Below are positions 25,870 to 35,049 of a stretch of DNA of 64,000 bases, piece after piece; positions within the stretch are counted from its first letter, which is position 1; each line of letters opens with the position of its first letter. The notes beneath the pieces are model-generated. The model did no database searches. It was given only the letters and a program-made list of their open reading frames with translations, and was not told the DNA's origin. Where the stretch lies: positions 186,001 through 250,000 of the forward strand of contig NZ_JAKWBE010000006.1 in NCBI RefSeq assembly GCF_022513565.1, given 5' to 3'. Position numbers and translations under genes: made by a program. The stretch comes from Streptomyces gilvus (GTDB lineage: Bacteria; Actinomycetota; Actinomycetes; Streptomycetales; Streptomycetaceae).

Positions 25870-28527
25870 ATGAGCGAGCACCGTCGCAAACCGCCGCAGC
25901 CGCAGGGAGGCGGACGTGCCGCGGCCCGACGCGGCCAGTCCGGCTTGCCCTCCGGCCGCCGTGCGGCACCGCGAGGCGCCACCGGGTCCCCGGCCGATTA
26001 CGGACTGGGCCAGGAGTTGGGTGGCGAGGAACGGTCGTACGGAGGGCGAGCCGACACCCGCCGCGCCGCACAGAGAAGCGCAGGAGGCCGCCGCAGAGCG
26101 GCCGAGCCCGCCCGCGGAGGTCGACGCGGCGGACCCGCACCCGGGCGCGGACGGGCAGCCGCTCCCGCCCAGAAGCGGTTCATCGACTACCCGCGTGCGG
26201 GTAAGTACGGCGCCGCGCGCTGGGTTCCGTCCTGGAAGCTGGTGAGCGGGCTCTTCATCGGGTTCTTCGGCAGCCTGGTGGCCGCCGCGGGCATCGCCTA
26301 CGCCATGGTGGGCGTTCCGGACCTCGCGAAGACGGCGACGGCCCAGAACAACGTCTTCTACTGGTCCGACGGCAGCGAGATGGTCGCCACGGGTGGCGAG
26401 ACCAACCGTCAGATCGTCAACCTTTCGCAGATCCCCAAGGAGATGCAGTACGCCGTCATCTCCCAGGAGAACAAGACCTTCTACACCGACAGCGGCATCG
26501 ACCCGAAGGGCATCGCGCGGGCCGTGTTCAACATGGCCAGGGGCGGTGAGACGCAGGGCGGCTCCACCATCACCCAGCAGTACGTGAAGAACGCGATGCT
26601 GAACGACCAGTCGCAGACCATCTCCCGCAAGCTCAAGGAGATCTTCGTCTCGATCAAGGTGGGCACCACGATCTCCAAGGACGAGATCATGGCCGGCTAT
26701 CTGAACTCCGCGTACTACGGGCGCGGGGCGTACGGCATCCAGGCGGCCGCGCGCGCCTACTTCAACAAGGACGCCGTCGACCTGAACCCCGGCGAGTGCG
26801 CCTTCCTGGCCGCGATGCTCAAGGGCGCCACGTACTACGACCCGGCCGGCGCGACGTCCCTCGACCCGGCCGCCACCCCTGAGGCCAACCAGAAGCGGGC
26901 CCTGGCGCAGATGCAGGACACCCTGAACAAGATGGTGCAGTACGGCCATCTGAGCGCCGCGGACCGGGCCAAGTACACCACGCTCCCCACCTGGCAGAAC
27001 CCCCGGTCCAACAACAAGCTGAGCGGCCAGGTCGGCTACCTCGTCGACCTCGCCAAGGCGTACCTGATCAACAACACCGAGATCACGGCCGACGACCTGC
27101 AGAAGGGTGGCTACTCGATCTACACGACCTTCGACAAGAAGAAGGTCAACGAACTCCAGACCTCGATCACGAAGGTCCAGAAGGCCAACATCAAGCCCAA
27201 GCAGCGACCGGACACCGACACCCACGTCCAGTTCGGCGGCGCTTCCGTGGACCCGACGACCGGCGCCATCAAGGCGATCTACGGCGGTGAGGACGCGACC
27301 AAGCACTTCACCGACAACGCCGACCAGACCGGTGCCCAGGTCGGTTCGACCTTCAAGCCGTTCGTGCTCGCGGCGGCCATGCAGTGGGGTGTGCGGGACA
27401 AGAGCCTCGGCGCGGAACAGGCGCAGGACGAGCGGACGCAGGTCTCTCCGAAGAGTCTGTACAGCGGCAAGAACAAGCTGAAGATCAAGGACTACGACGG
27501 CACGATCTGGAAGAACGAGAAGGGGGAGGAATGGCTGCAGACCAACGACGGCAACGAGTCGTACGGCAATCCCCCCGACTACCAGATCGACCTGCGTGAG
27601 GCGATGCGTGAGTCGGTGAACTCCGCCTACGTGCAGCTCGGCATGGACGTCGGCCTGGACAAGGTCAAGGACGCGGCCGTTGCAGCCGGTCTGAAGACGA
27701 ACAGCCTGGCCGGCACCAGCTTCCCGTCCTTCTCGATCGGTATCTCCGACCCGAGTGCGATCCGTATGGCGGGCGCGTACGCCACCTTCGCGGCAAGCGG
27801 CCAGCAGCGTGACCCCTTCTCCGTCACCAAGGTCACCAGTAAGGACGGCACGGTCTTCACCCACACGGACAAGCCCACTGAGGCCTTCACTCCGGCGGTG
27901 GCCAACAACGTCACCGACGTGCTGAGGACCGTGGTCGACAAGGGCACGGGTACCGCCGCGAGGCTGCCCGGACGCGAGGTCGCCGGTAAGACCGGTACCA
28001 CGGACGGCAACAAGTCCGCCTGGTTCATCGGCTACACCCCGCAGCTGTCCACGGCGATCACGATGTTCCGCTACAACGACGACGAGACCCAGAAGAACCG
28101 CACCTTCCTGGAGATGTACGGAACGGGTGGTCAGAAGAAGATCCACGGTGCGTCGTTCCCGGCGGAGATCTGGCACGACTACATGGCCGAGGCGCTGGCG
28201 AACGAGCCGGCGAAGGACTTCCCGACGCCGGAGCCCATCGGTGAGGTCGTCAACGACGTGCCGAGCCCGACCCCCACTCCGACGGTCGAGAACACCCCGG
28301 AGTCGAGCCCGACCCCGAGCCCGACGCCCAGCCAGACGCTGACCAGCCCGAGTCCCTCGCCGAGCGAGACCTGCCGGTTCAGCTGGCAGTGCACGGACAC
28401 GGGCGGCACCGACACCGGCGGCACGGACGGGGGCGTGACCTCGACGCCGACGGCGACGGACACGTCCGGGACCGGCAACAGCAGAGGCAACGGCAATGGA
28501 GGCCTCTTCGGAGGCGGGGGCGGCTAG
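25870..28527 (+). CDS. Class A penicillin-binding protein (bifunctional transglycosylase/transpeptidase)
   Basis: An 885-residue peptidoglycan synthase. A basic, disordered cytosolic N-terminus of about 120 residues leads into a membrane segment at 123-147 (LVSGLFIGFFGSLVAAAGIA). The GT51 glycosyltransferase domain has ENKTFYTDSGIDPKGIARA near 200 with the catalytic Glu, GGSTITQQYVKN and YYGRGAYGIQAAA. The transpeptidase domain has STFK (Ser near 492), SVN in ESVNSAY, and KTGT near 706. The C-terminus is a Ser/Thr/Pro-rich and Gly-rich outer tail (ESSPTPSPTPSQTL). GAGGAG lies upstream of the ATG. Confidence 0.95.
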   Translation: MSEHRRKPPQPQGGGRAAARRGQSGLPSGRRAAPRGATGSPADYGLGQELGGEERSYGGRADTRRAAQRSAGGRRRAAEPARGGRRGGPAPGRGRAAAPAQKRFIDYPRAGKYGAARWVPSWKLVSGLFIGFFGSLVAAAGIAYAMVGVPDLAKTATAQNNVFYWSDGSEMVATGGETNRQIVNLSQIPKEMQYAVISQENKTFYTDSGIDPKGIARAVFNMARGGETQGGSTITQQYVKNAMLNDQSQTISRKLKEIFVSIKVGTTISKDEIMAGYLNSAYYGRGAYGIQAAARAYFNKDAVDLNPGECAFLAAMLKGATYYDPAGATSLDPAATPEANQKRALAQMQDTLNKMVQYGHLSAADRAKYTTLPTWQNPRSNNKLSGQVGYLVDLAKAYLINNTEITADDLQKGGYSIYTTFDKKKVNELQTSITKVQKANIKPKQRPDTDTHVQFGGASVDPTTGAIKAIYGGEDATKHFTDNADQTGAQVGSTFKPFVLAAAMQWGVRDKSLGAEQAQDERTQVSPKSLYSGKNKLKIKDYDGTIWKNEKGEEWLQTNDGNESYGNPPDYQIDLREAMRESVNSAYVQLGMDVGLDKVKDAAVAAGLKTNSLAGTSFPSFSIGISDPSAIRMAGAYATFAASGQQRDPFSVTKVTSKDGTVFTHTDKPTEAFTPAVANNVTDVLRTVVDKGTGTAARLPGREVAGKTGTTDGNKSAWFIGYTPQLSTAITMFRYNDDETQKNRTFLEMYGTGGQKKIHGASFPAEIWHDYMAEALANEPAKDFPTPEPIGEVVNDVPSPTPTPTVENTPESSPTPSPTPSQTLTSPSPSPSETCRFSWQCTDTGGTDTGGTDGGVTSTPTATDTSGTGNSRGNGNGGLFGGGGG

Positions 28528-28550
28528 CCGTCAAAACGCCCAGCACGGGT

Positions 28551-28564
28551 GTTTCACGTGAAAC
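28551..28564. other. parS site, perfect, intergenic
   Basis: GTTTCACGTGAAAC, 23 bases after the PBP stop; the first of two sites spaced 22 bases start to start. Confidence 0.95.
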
Positions 28565-28572
28565 GTGCACAT

Positions 28573-28586
28573 GTTTCACGTGAAAC
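28573..28586. other. parS site, perfect, intergenic
   Basis: Second GTTTCACGTGAAAC after the PBP gene; the two sites are about two helical turns apart, so on the same face of the DNA. Confidence 0.95.
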
Positions 28587-28588
28587 AG

Positions 28589-28620
28589 GGGCCGCCGCAC
28601 CTGAGAGGGTGGGGCGGCCC
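28589..28620 (+). terminator. Terminator after the PBP gene
   Basis: A hairpin with an eight-pair outer stem (28589-28596 with 28613-28620), one mismatch and a four-pair inner stem (28598-28601 with 28608-28611). It immediately follows the two parS sites. Confidence 0.7.
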
Positions 28621-28658
28621 TCGGCGTATTCCCAGACATGTACGGCAGGATGTGCGAC

Positions 28659-30167
28659 ATGCCCAGCGCAGAATCGACGCAAGCGAGCGTGCACGGAGCG
28701 GACCTGGTGCGGCCGACCAAGGAGGACAAGGTCGCCACGACCGGCAGCGAGCTGATCGGCGGCCCCCTCGGGCGGCGCGCCCTGCTCGGGACGTCCTGGT
28801 GGACCCCCGTCCGGGTCGTCGCGCTCGTCGCGATCGGCATGTTCGCCCTCGGAATGATCCAGAAGGCGCCCTGCTACAACAGCGCCTGGTTCTTCGGCGC
28901 CAGCTCCCAGTACACCAAGGCCTGTTACTCGGACATCCCGCACCTCTACCAGGGACGCGGATTCGCCGACGGGCTCGTGCCGTACTTCGACAAGCTTCCC
29001 GGCGACATGCCGTACCTCGAATACCCGGTGCTGACCGGCGTGTTCATGGAGGTGGCCGCCTGGCTCACGCCCGGCAACGGCAGCATCCAGGACCAGGAAC
29101 AGTGGTACTGGATGGTCAACGCCGGGATGCTCATGGTGTGCGCGGCGGTCATCGCGGTCTGCGTGGCCCGCACGCACGCCCGCCGCCCCTGGGACGGTCT
29201 GCTGGTCGCCCTGGCGCCCGCCTTCGCGCTGACCGCGACCATCAACTGGGACCTCCTGGCGGTCGCTCTGACGGCCGCGGCGATGCTGATGTGGTCCCGG
29301 AGCCGCCCCGTCGCCTTTGGCGTCCTCCTGGGCCTTGCCACGGCCGCCAAGCTCTATCCCGTGTTCCTCCTGGGGCCGCTGTTCCTGCTGTGCTGGCGTG
29401 CCGGCAAGTGGCGGCACTTCGGAAAGGCATTGGCAGGTGCGGTCGTCTCCTGGCTCGTGGTCAACCTTCCGGTCATGTTCTTCGCCTGGGACGGCTGGGT
29501 GCAGTTCTACAAGTTCAGCCATGACCGGGGCGTCGACTTCGGCTCTTTCTGGCTGATCCTGGCCCAGCACTCGACCAGTCCGCTCTCCACCGACACGGTC
29601 AACAACCTGGCCACGTCACTGGTGGTGCTCGGCTGCATCGGCATCGCGGTGCTCACGATGACCGCTCCCCGCCGCCCGCGCTTCGCTCAGCTCGCGTTCC
29701 TGATCGTCGCCGTTTTCATCGTCACCAACAAGGTCTACTCGCCGCAGTACGTCCTGTGGCTCGTCCCCCTGGCTGTGCTGGCCCGGCCCAAGTGGCGGGA
29801 CTTCCTGATCTGGCAGGCGTGCGAGGTCGTGTACTACCTCGGCATCTGGATGTACCTCGCGTACACGACCAGCGGGAACGCCCACAAGGGCCTGCCCGAG
29901 GTCGGCTACCAGTGGGCGATCGGCGTACACATCCTGGGGACGCTCTTCCTGTGCGCCGTCGTCGTGCGCGACATCCTCATGCCGGAACGGGACCCCGTGC
30001 GCCGATCGGGTGACGACGACCCCTCAGGAGGCGTACTCGACGGGGCGGAGGACGTCTTCGCCCTGGGAGCCGCCGCCCATCCTCCGCAGCACGCGGCCCC
30101 CTTCGACGGGCCGCAGGTGGAGTGGGGCAGTCACGGCGCCACACCACCGAGGGACAGTTCGCTCTGA
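28659..30167 (+). CDS. GT87/DUF2029-type membrane glycosyltransferase
   Basis: A 502-residue polytopic membrane protein with about ten hydrophobic segments. The first follows WWTPVRVVALVAIGMFALGM; others include FGVLLGLATAAKLYPVFLLG, where the AAKLYP motif is typical of the GT87 mannosyltransferase/DUF2029 family using polyprenyl-phosphate sugars. An acidic loop (YRFADGLVPY-like, with DIPHLYQGRGFADG) after helix 1 resembles the catalytic loop. It may glycosylate lipids or wall polymers; the substrate is not known. ATG 28659 follows GGCAGGA; starts at 28638 and 28650 are possible. Confidence 0.82.
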   Translation: MPSAESTQASVHGADLVRPTKEDKVATTGSELIGGPLGRRALLGTSWWTPVRVVALVAIGMFALGMIQKAPCYNSAWFFGASSQYTKACYSDIPHLYQGRGFADGLVPYFDKLPGDMPYLEYPVLTGVFMEVAAWLTPGNGSIQDQEQWYWMVNAGMLMVCAAVIAVCVARTHARRPWDGLLVALAPAFALTATINWDLLAVALTAAAMLMWSRSRPVAFGVLLGLATAAKLYPVFLLGPLFLLCWRAGKWRHFGKALAGAVVSWLVVNLPVMFFAWDGWVQFYKFSHDRGVDFGSFWLILAQHSTSPLSTDTVNNLATSLVVLGCIGIAVLTMTAPRRPRFAQLAFLIVAVFIVTNKVYSPQYVLWLVPLAVLARPKWRDFLIWQACEVVYYLGIWMYLAYTTSGNAHKGLPEVGYQWAIGVHILGTLFLCAVVVRDILMPERDPVRRSGDDDPSGGVLDGAEDVFALGAAAHPPQHAAPFDGPQVEWGSHGATPPRDSSL

Positions 30168-30193
30168 GCGAACGGAGCTTAGGGCCCCATGTC

Positions 30194-30228
30194 AAAGGCC
30201 GTACACGGAGTGCCCGTGTACGGCCTTT
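30194..30228. terminator. Bidirectional terminator between convergent genes
   Basis: A perfect 15-base-pair stem (30194-30208 with 30214-30228) with AAA/TTT at its base and a five-base loop, between the GT87 gene and the PLP-protein gene. Confidence 0.88.
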
Positions 30229-30248
30229 CGGCTGCGCCGGCCTGTGGC

Positions 30249-31280
30249 TCAGCGATCGACGATGCGGTCGAACTGCGTGGTGGTGTGCCGCAGATGGGCC
30301 ACCAGCTCCTCGCCGACCTTGGGCTCGGGCGCGTCCGACGGGACGAAGAGAATGGAGACCTGCATGTGCGGCGGCTCCGCGAACCACCGCTGCTTGCCGC
30401 CCCAGACGAACGGCGAAAGGTTCCGGTTCACCGTGGCGAGACCCGCCCGGGCGACGCCCTTGGCGCGCGGCATGACGCCGTGCAGCGCCTTCGGGGCCTC
30501 CAGGCCCACCCCGTGCGACGTACCGCCCGCCACGACCACCAGGAAGCCGTCCGAGGCCGCCTTCTGCTGGCGGTAGCCGAAACGGTCCCCCTTGGCCACG
30601 CGCGTGACGTCCAGAACGGCTCCGCGGTACTCGGTGGCCTCGTGGTCCCCCAGCCACAGCCGGGTGCCGATACGGGCGCGGAAGCGGGTCTGCGGGAACT
30701 GCTGCTGCAGACGGTGGAGTTCCTCGGCCTTGAGGTGGCTGACGAACATCGTGTGCAGCGGCAGCCGGGCCGCGCGCAGCTGGTCCATCCAGCCGATGAC
30801 CTCCTCGACGGCGTCCGAGCCGTCCGTGCGGTCCAGCGGCAGGTGGATGGCGAAGCCTTCGAGGCGCACGTTCTCTATGGCGGCGTGCAGCTGAGGGAGG
30901 TCCTGGGCGCTGATGCCGTGGCGCTTCATCGAGGACATCACCTCGATCACCACCCGGGCGCCCACGAGGCCGTACACGCCGTCGATGGACGACACCGAGC
31001 GGATGACCCGGTCCGGCAGCGGCACGGGCTCCTCGCCACGCCGGTACGGCGTCAGCACCAACAGGTCACCGCCGAAGAAGTCCTTGATGCGCGCGGCCTC
31101 GTACGTGGTGCCCACGGCGAGGACGTCCGACCCCAGCCGCGTGGCCTCCTCCGCCAGCCGCTCGTGCCCGAACCCGTAGCCGTTGCCCTTGCAGACCGGG
31201 ACGAGACCCGGGAACTGCTCCTGCACGTGCTTGTGGTGCGCCCGCCAGCGCGCGGTGTCGACGTAGAGCGTGAGCGCCAT
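30249..31280 (-). CDS. Alanine racemase-like fold III PLP protein
   Basis: A 343-residue protein with the N-terminal barrel of alanine racemases. VPVCKGNGYGFGHERLAEEA near residue 30 carries the PLP lysine in the K-x-(N/D)-x-Y-G-x-G context, and ARIGTRLWLGDH is the phosphate-binding region. It is shorter than true Alr (about 370-390) and the C-terminal beta domain (GDRFGYRQQKAASDG) differs, so the substrate may not be alanine. It follows femX by 74 bases on the same strand, which suggests a role in wall-precursor amino acid metabolism. ATG start. Confidence 0.8.
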   Translation of the reverse strand: MALTLYVDTARWRAHHKHVQEQFPGLVPVCKGNGYGFGHERLAEEATRLGSDVLAVGTTYEAARIKDFFGGDLLVLTPYRRGEEPVPLPDRVIRSVSSIDGVYGLVGARVVIEVMSSMKRHGISAQDLPQLHAAIENVRLEGFAIHLPLDRTDGSDAVEEVIGWMDQLRAARLPLHTMFVSHLKAEELHRLQQQFPQTRFRARIGTRLWLGDHEATEYRGAVLDVTRVAKGDRFGYRQQKAASDGFLVVVAGGTSHGVGLEAPKALHGVMPRAKGVARAGLATVNRNLSPFVWGGKQRWFAEPPHMQVSILFVPSDAPEPKVGEELVAHLRHTTTQFDRIVDR

Positions 31281-31354
31281 GGCCGGACCTGGAACCTTTC
31301 TGGTCGCTGCGGTGTATCAGAGGTATGGAAGCTATTGAAGCGAAGAACGCGACG

Positions 31355-32476
31355 TCAGCGACGCGACATGTAGATGTCGAGCGCCTTGTGCAGCAGCTTG
31401 TTGAGCGGGAAGTCCCACTCACCGAGGTACTCGGCCGCCTGGCCGCCCGTGCCGACCTTGAACTGGATGAGGCCGAAGAGGTGGTCGGTCTCGTCCAGCG
31501 AGTCGGAGATGCCCCGCAGGTCGTAGACGGTCGCGCCGAGCGCGTAGGCGTCGCGCAGCATCCGCCACTGCATCGCGTTCGAGGGCCGGACCTCACGGCC
31601 GATGTTGTCGGAGGCACCGTAGGAGTACCAGACGTGGCCGCCGACGATCAGCATGGTCGCGGCCGAGAGGTTCACGCCGTTGTGGCGGGCGAAGTACAGC
31701 CGCATGCGGTTGGGGTCCTCGGTGTTGAGGGCCGTCCACATGCGCTGGAAGTACGAGAGCGGGCGGGGCCGGAAGTGGTCGCGCACGGCGGTGATCTCGT
31801 ACAGCCGCTGCCATTCCTCGAGATCGTGGTAGCCGCCCTGGACGACCTCGACGCCGGCCTTCTCGGCCTTCTTGATGTTGCGGCGCCACAGCTGGTTGAA
31901 GTTCTTGTGGACCTCTTCCAGGGAGCGGTTGGCCAGCGGCACCTGGAAGACGTAGCGCGGCTGCACGTCACCGAAGCCGGCGCCGCCGTCCTCGCCCTGC
32001 TGCCAGCCCATGCGGCGCAGCTTGTCCGCCACCTCGAAGGCGCGCGGCTCGATGAAGTCGGCCTCGATGTCGCGCAGCCGCTTCACGTCCGGGTTCTGGA
32101 TGCCCTGCTTGATGGAGTTCGCGTCCCAGCGCCGGATGATCACCGGCGGGCCCATCTTCACCGAGAAGGCGCCCTGGTGCTTGAGGTGCGCCAGCATCGG
32201 TTCCAGCCACTCGGTCAGATTTGGCGCGAACCAGTTGATGACCGGGCCCTCGGGCAGATAGGCGAGATAGCGCTTGATCTTGGGCAGCTGGCGGTAGAGG
32301 ACGAGGCCCGCGCCGACGAGTTCACCGGTCCGCTCGTCGAACCAGCCGAGGCTCTCGGAGCGCCACTCCGCCTTGACGTCAGCCCAGGCCGGAACCTGCA
32401 TGTGGCTCGCCGACGGCAGGCTCTGGATGTACGCCAGATGCTGCTCGCGACTGATCGTCCTCAGGGTCAGGCTCAT
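31355..32476 (-). CDS. femX: FemX: lipid II glycyltransferase (FemABX family)
   Basis: A 373-residue FemABX protein. In S. coelicolor the FemX at this place adds the first glycine of the interpeptide bridge to lipid II, using glycyl-tRNA. Family features are HMQVPAWADVKAEW near the N-terminus, PRYVFQVPLANRSLEEVHKN, NFNQLWRRNIKKAEKAGVEV, and the second GNAT-like fold with VWYSYGASDNIGREVRPSNA and YDLRGISDSLDETDHLFGL. The ATG has GAGGAG upstream. The gene heads a pair with the PLP protein. Confidence 0.9.
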   Translation of the reverse strand: MSLTLRTISREQHLAYIQSLPSASHMQVPAWADVKAEWRSESLGWFDERTGELVGAGLVLYRQLPKIKRYLAYLPEGPVINWFAPNLTEWLEPMLAHLKHQGAFSVKMGPPVIIRRWDANSIKQGIQNPDVKRLRDIEADFIEPRAFEVADKLRRMGWQQGEDGGAGFGDVQPRYVFQVPLANRSLEEVHKNFNQLWRRNIKKAEKAGVEVVQGGYHDLEEWQRLYEITAVRDHFRPRPLSYFQRMWTALNTEDPNRMRLYFARHNGVNLSAATMLIVGGHVWYSYGASDNIGREVRPSNAMQWRMLRDAYALGATVYDLRGISDSLDETDHLFGLIQFKVGTGGQAAEYLGEWDFPLNKLLHKALDIYMSRR

Positions 32477-32656
32477 TCGGGGCGCTCCTCGGGCTGGTGT
32501 GTCCCCATGGGTACAGGGGCTCCGGCTCTCGCGCCGAAGCCTACTGCGCCTTGCGAGCGCCCTGGCTGGGCGTACGGAAGCCGCGCCCCGGCTCATGGGC
32601 CGCCGAGGCGTTCCGCAGTGCTTTGTGTCGAGTTAGGGAGAACGGTGTCCCTGGCG

Positions 32657-32971
32657 TCAGCTGATGACCCCGCCGAAGAGGCCGCCGTGCGCCATGCCGA
32701 GGAAGAAACCGACTCCGGAGGCGCCGAGGCCCAGGATCAGGCCGAAGCGCTCGCGGGTCGTCTCCGAGATCCACTGCCCGTACGCGCCGGTGAGGATGCC
32801 CACCAGGCCGGTCCAGGAGCTGAGCAGGTGCAGGTTGTGGAAGAAGCCGGTCACGAACGCGATCACGCCGAGCACCAGGGTCACCGCGAGCAGCGTGTCC
32901 TGGAGCGGGTGGGGCTTGCCGTCCGTGGCGAAAAGGCCTCCGGCGGTGTTGGGTCGCAATGCCTGTGCCAT
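32657..32971 (-). CDS. Small conserved membrane protein
   Basis: A 104-residue protein with three hydrophobic stretches: TLLAVTLVLGVIAFVTGFF, SSWTGLVGILTGAYG and FGLILGLGASGVGFFLGMA. Between them lies the charged ISETTRERF. I do not recognise a functional family. The start ATG at 32971 has a perfect AGGAGG seven bases upstream; a longer frame to 33136 is not needed. It lies upstream of femX by 180 bases and diverges from the rpsF group. Confidence 0.8.
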   Translation of the reverse strand: MAQALRPNTAGGLFATDGKPHPLQDTLLAVTLVLGVIAFVTGFFHNLHLLSSWTGLVGILTGAYGQWISETTRERFGLILGLGASGVGFFLGMAHGGLFGGVIS

Positions 32972-33182
32972 GGGGCACCTCCTGCGAAAGGCGGCGCATC
33001 GTAGCGCCATACACACCCGATGTGTACAGACTGACGGTCCCCCGGGCCGGATTTCAACCGGAAGCCGGTGTGCGGGTAGTCTGTACCGTCTGCATTGGTG
33101 TCTGCCCAGGCCAGCTCGGGTAAACCGCGAGGTCACCCCCGATTGTCAGTGGCGGCCGATACCGTTGCGTACGCATCACAAC

Positions 33183-33225
33183 CCTCCTGCCACGGAACGA
33201 CCGTGGCCGCTGAGTCCAAAGGAGG
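33183..33225 (+). promoter_or_regulatory. Possible rpsF leader structure masking the ribosome binding site
   Basis: CCTCC at 33183-33187 can pair with GGAGG at 33221-33225, the rpsF Shine-Dalgarno, enclosing a six-pair hairpin (33190-33195 with 33201-33206, loop AACGA). rpsF mRNAs in many bacteria carry an S6:S18-binding leader; whether this is one is not certain. Confidence 0.4.
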
Positions 33226-33235
33226 TGGGTTCCAC

Positions 33236-33526
33236 ATGCGTCACTACGAGGTGATGGTCATCCTCGACCCCGATCTGGAGGAGCGCGCCGTCGCCCCCCT
33301 GATCGAGAACTTCCTCTCCGTCGTCCGTGAGGGCAACGGCAAGGTCGAGAAGGTCGACACCTGGGGCCGTCGTCGTCTCTCGTACGAGATCAAGAAGAAG
33401 CCCGAGGGCATCTACTCGGTCATCGACCTGCAGGCCGAGCCTGCGGTCGTCAAGGAGCTCGACCGCCAGATGAACCTGAACGAGTCGGTCCTCCGGACCA
33501 AGGTCCTCCGCCCCGAGACCCACTGA
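33236..33526 (+). CDS. rpsF: 30S ribosomal protein S6
   Basis: A 96-residue S6, part of the platform of the small subunit and partner of S18. It begins [20 protein letters not shown] and contains the basic [20 protein letters not shown] strand typical of S6. The start is fixed by AAAGGAGGTG at 33218. First of the conserved rpsF-ssb-rpsR-rplI operon. A possible autoregulatory leader lies just upstream. Confidence 0.97.
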   Translation: MRHYEVMVILDPDLEERAVAPLIENFLSVVREGNGKVEKVDTWGRRRLSYEIKKKPEGIYSVIDLQAEPAVVKELDRQMNLNESVLRTKVLRPETH

Positions 33527-33604
33527 GCTCTCCCGCTCAGTCGGATCCCGGGATTCGAGTAGCAGCACAAGCAGCCAGCAGCAAACCCGCCGAGAGGTTC
33601 CCCC

Positions 33605-34186
33605 ATGGCAGGCGAGACCGTCATCACGGTCGTCGGCAACCTTGTCGATGACCCCGAGCTGCGCTTCACCCCTTCCGGTGCGGCGGTCGCGAAGTTCCGT
33701 GTCGCGTCCACCCCCCGCACCTTCGACCGCCAGACGAACGAGTGGAAGGACGGCGAGAGCCTGTTCCTGACCTGCTCGGTCTGGCGTCAGGCGGCGGAGA
33801 ACGTCGCCGAGTCGCTCCAGCGAGGCATGCGCGTCATCGTGCAGGGCCGACTGAAGCAGCGGTCCTACGAGGACCGTGAGGGCGTCAAGCGCACGGTCTA
33901 CGAACTGGACGTCGAGGAAGTCGGCGCCAGCCTGCGCAACGCCACGGCCAAGGTCACCAAGACCGCCGGCCGCGGTGGGCAGGGTCAGGGCGGTTACGGC
34001 GGCGGTGGCGGCCAGGGTGGCGGCGGCTGGGGCGGTGGCCCCGGTGGCGGCCAGCAGGGCGGCGGCGCTCCTGCCGACGACCCGTGGGCGACCGGCGCTC
34101 CCGCCGGTGGCAACCAGGGCGGCGGCGGTGGCTGGGGTGGAAACTCCGGCGGCGGTGGCGGCTACTCGGACGAGCCCCCCTTCTAG
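33605..34186 (+). CDS. ssb: Single-stranded DNA-binding protein
   Basis: A 193-residue SSB that coats single-stranded DNA in replication, repair and recombination. The OB fold covers residues 1-115 ([58 protein letters not shown]). A flexible, strongly Gly-rich linker with GGGGWGG-type repeats leads to the conserved acidic tip SDEPPF that recruits partner proteins. Its place inside the ribosomal protein operon identifies it as the main, essential SSB rather than the sporulation-linked paralogue. GAGAGG ribosome binding site before the ATG. Confidence 0.97.
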   Translation: MAGETVITVVGNLVDDPELRFTPSGAAVAKFRVASTPRTFDRQTNEWKDGESLFLTCSVWRQAAENVAESLQRGMRVIVQGRLKQRSYEDREGVKRTVYELDVEEVGASLRNATAKVTKTAGRGGQGQGGYGGGGGQGGGGWGGGPGGGQQGGGAPADDPWATGAPAGGNQGGGGGWGGNSGGGGGYSDEPPF

Positions 34187-34243
34187 GCCTCGGGCCGGAG
34201 GGCGGGTCGTACCCAAACTTCTTGATCACACAGGAGAAACACC

Positions 34244-34480
34244 ATGGCGAAGCCGCCTGTGCGCAAGCCGAAGAAGAAGGTCTGCGCTTTCTGCAAGGAC
34301 AAGGTCACGTACGTGGACTACAAGGACACGAACATGCTGCGGAAGTTCATTTCCGACCGCGGCAAGATCCGTGCCCGCCGCGTGACCGGCAACTGCACGC
34401 AGCACCAGCGTGACGTCGCCACGGCCGTCAAGAACAGCCGTGAGATGGCGCTGCTGCCCTACACGTCCACCGCGCGCTAA
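34244..34480 (+). CDS. rpsR: 30S ribosomal protein S18
   Basis: A 78-residue S18. It begins [20 protein letters not shown] and contains [25 protein letters not shown]. The cysteines in CAFC and NC indicate the zinc-binding (C+) form, which in Streptomyces is paired with a zinc-free paralogue elsewhere that replaces it under zinc shortage. AGGAG upstream of the ATG. Follows ssb by 57 bases. Confidence 0.97.
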   Translation: MAKPPVRKPKKKVCAFCKDKVTYVDYKDTNMLRKFISDRGKIRARRVTGNCTQHQRDVATAVKNSREMALLPYTSTAR

Positions 34481-34498
34481 GGGAAGGGTGACCGACTC

Positions 34499-34945
34499 AT
34501 GAAGATCATCCTCACCCACGAGGTCTCCGGCCTCGGTGCCGCCGGCGATGTCGTCGACGTCAAGGACGGTTACGCTCGCAACTACCTGATCCCGCGGAAG
34601 TTCGCTATCCGCTGGACCAAGGGTGGCGAGAAGGACGTCGAGCAGATCCGTCGCGCTCGCAAGATCCACGAGATCCAGACCATCGAGCAGGCCAACCAGG
34701 TGAAGGCCCAGCTCGAGGGTGTCAAGGTCCGTCTGGCCGTCCGTTCCGGCGACGCCGGTCGTCTCTTCGGTTCCGTCACCCCGGCCGACATCGCCTCGGC
34801 GATCAAGGCTTCCGGTGGCCCCGAGGTCGACAAGCGCCGTATCGAGCTGACCGCTCCGATCAAGACCCTGGGCGCCCACGAGACGTCCGTGCGTCTGCAC
34901 CCCGAGGTTGCCGCCAAGGTCAACATCGAGGTCGTCGCGGCCTGA
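34499..34945 (+). CDS. rplI: 50S ribosomal protein L9
   Basis: A 148-residue L9, an elongated protein at the base of the L1 stalk. The N-domain signature [20 protein letters not shown] is clear, followed by the long connecting helix and the C-domain with [14 protein letters not shown]. Last gene of the rpsF-ssb-rpsR-rplI operon, followed 26 bases later by a terminator. Confidence 0.97.
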   Translation: MKIILTHEVSGLGAAGDVVDVKDGYARNYLIPRKFAIRWTKGGEKDVEQIRRARKIHEIQTIEQANQVKAQLEGVKVRLAVRSGDAGRLFGSVTPADIASAIKASGGPEVDKRRIELTAPIKTLGAHETSVRLHPEVAAKVNIEVVAA

Positions 34946-34971
34946 CGCCGTGCTCGGCTCGAGTAGCTGAG

Positions 34972-35008
34972 AGAGGGGCCGCCCTGGTCGGGGCGGCCCC
35001 TCTTCGTC
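34972..35008 (+). terminator. Terminator of the rpsF-rplI operon
   Basis: A perfect 13-base-pair stem (34972-34984 with 34991-35003), six-base loop, then a pyrimidine-rich run. Confidence 0.88.
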
Positions 35009-35009
35009 T

Positions 35010-35040
35010 CCGGGCTCGGCGTCGCGGTCGCCGAGCCCGG
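35010..35040 (-). terminator. Second hairpin, probable terminator of the MATE gene
   Basis: A perfect 12-base-pair stem (35010-35021 with 35029-35040) and seven-base loop, 50 bases beyond the MATE stop reading leftward; a parS lies between them. Confidence 0.65.
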
Positions 35041-35049
35041 GCTCGCGAT

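Noticed and set aside
25657..28176. 839-codon open frame on the - strand opposite the penicillin-binding protein
   Set aside because: Antisense artefact; the PBP has all catalytic motifs on the + strand.
28551..28586. CRISPR-like repeated units
   Set aside because: Only two copies; they are parS palindromes and no cas genes are present.
33960..34180. Gly-rich repeats in ssb as a DNA repeat element
   Set aside because: They encode the flexible SSB linker and stay in frame; ordinary for actinobacterial SSB.
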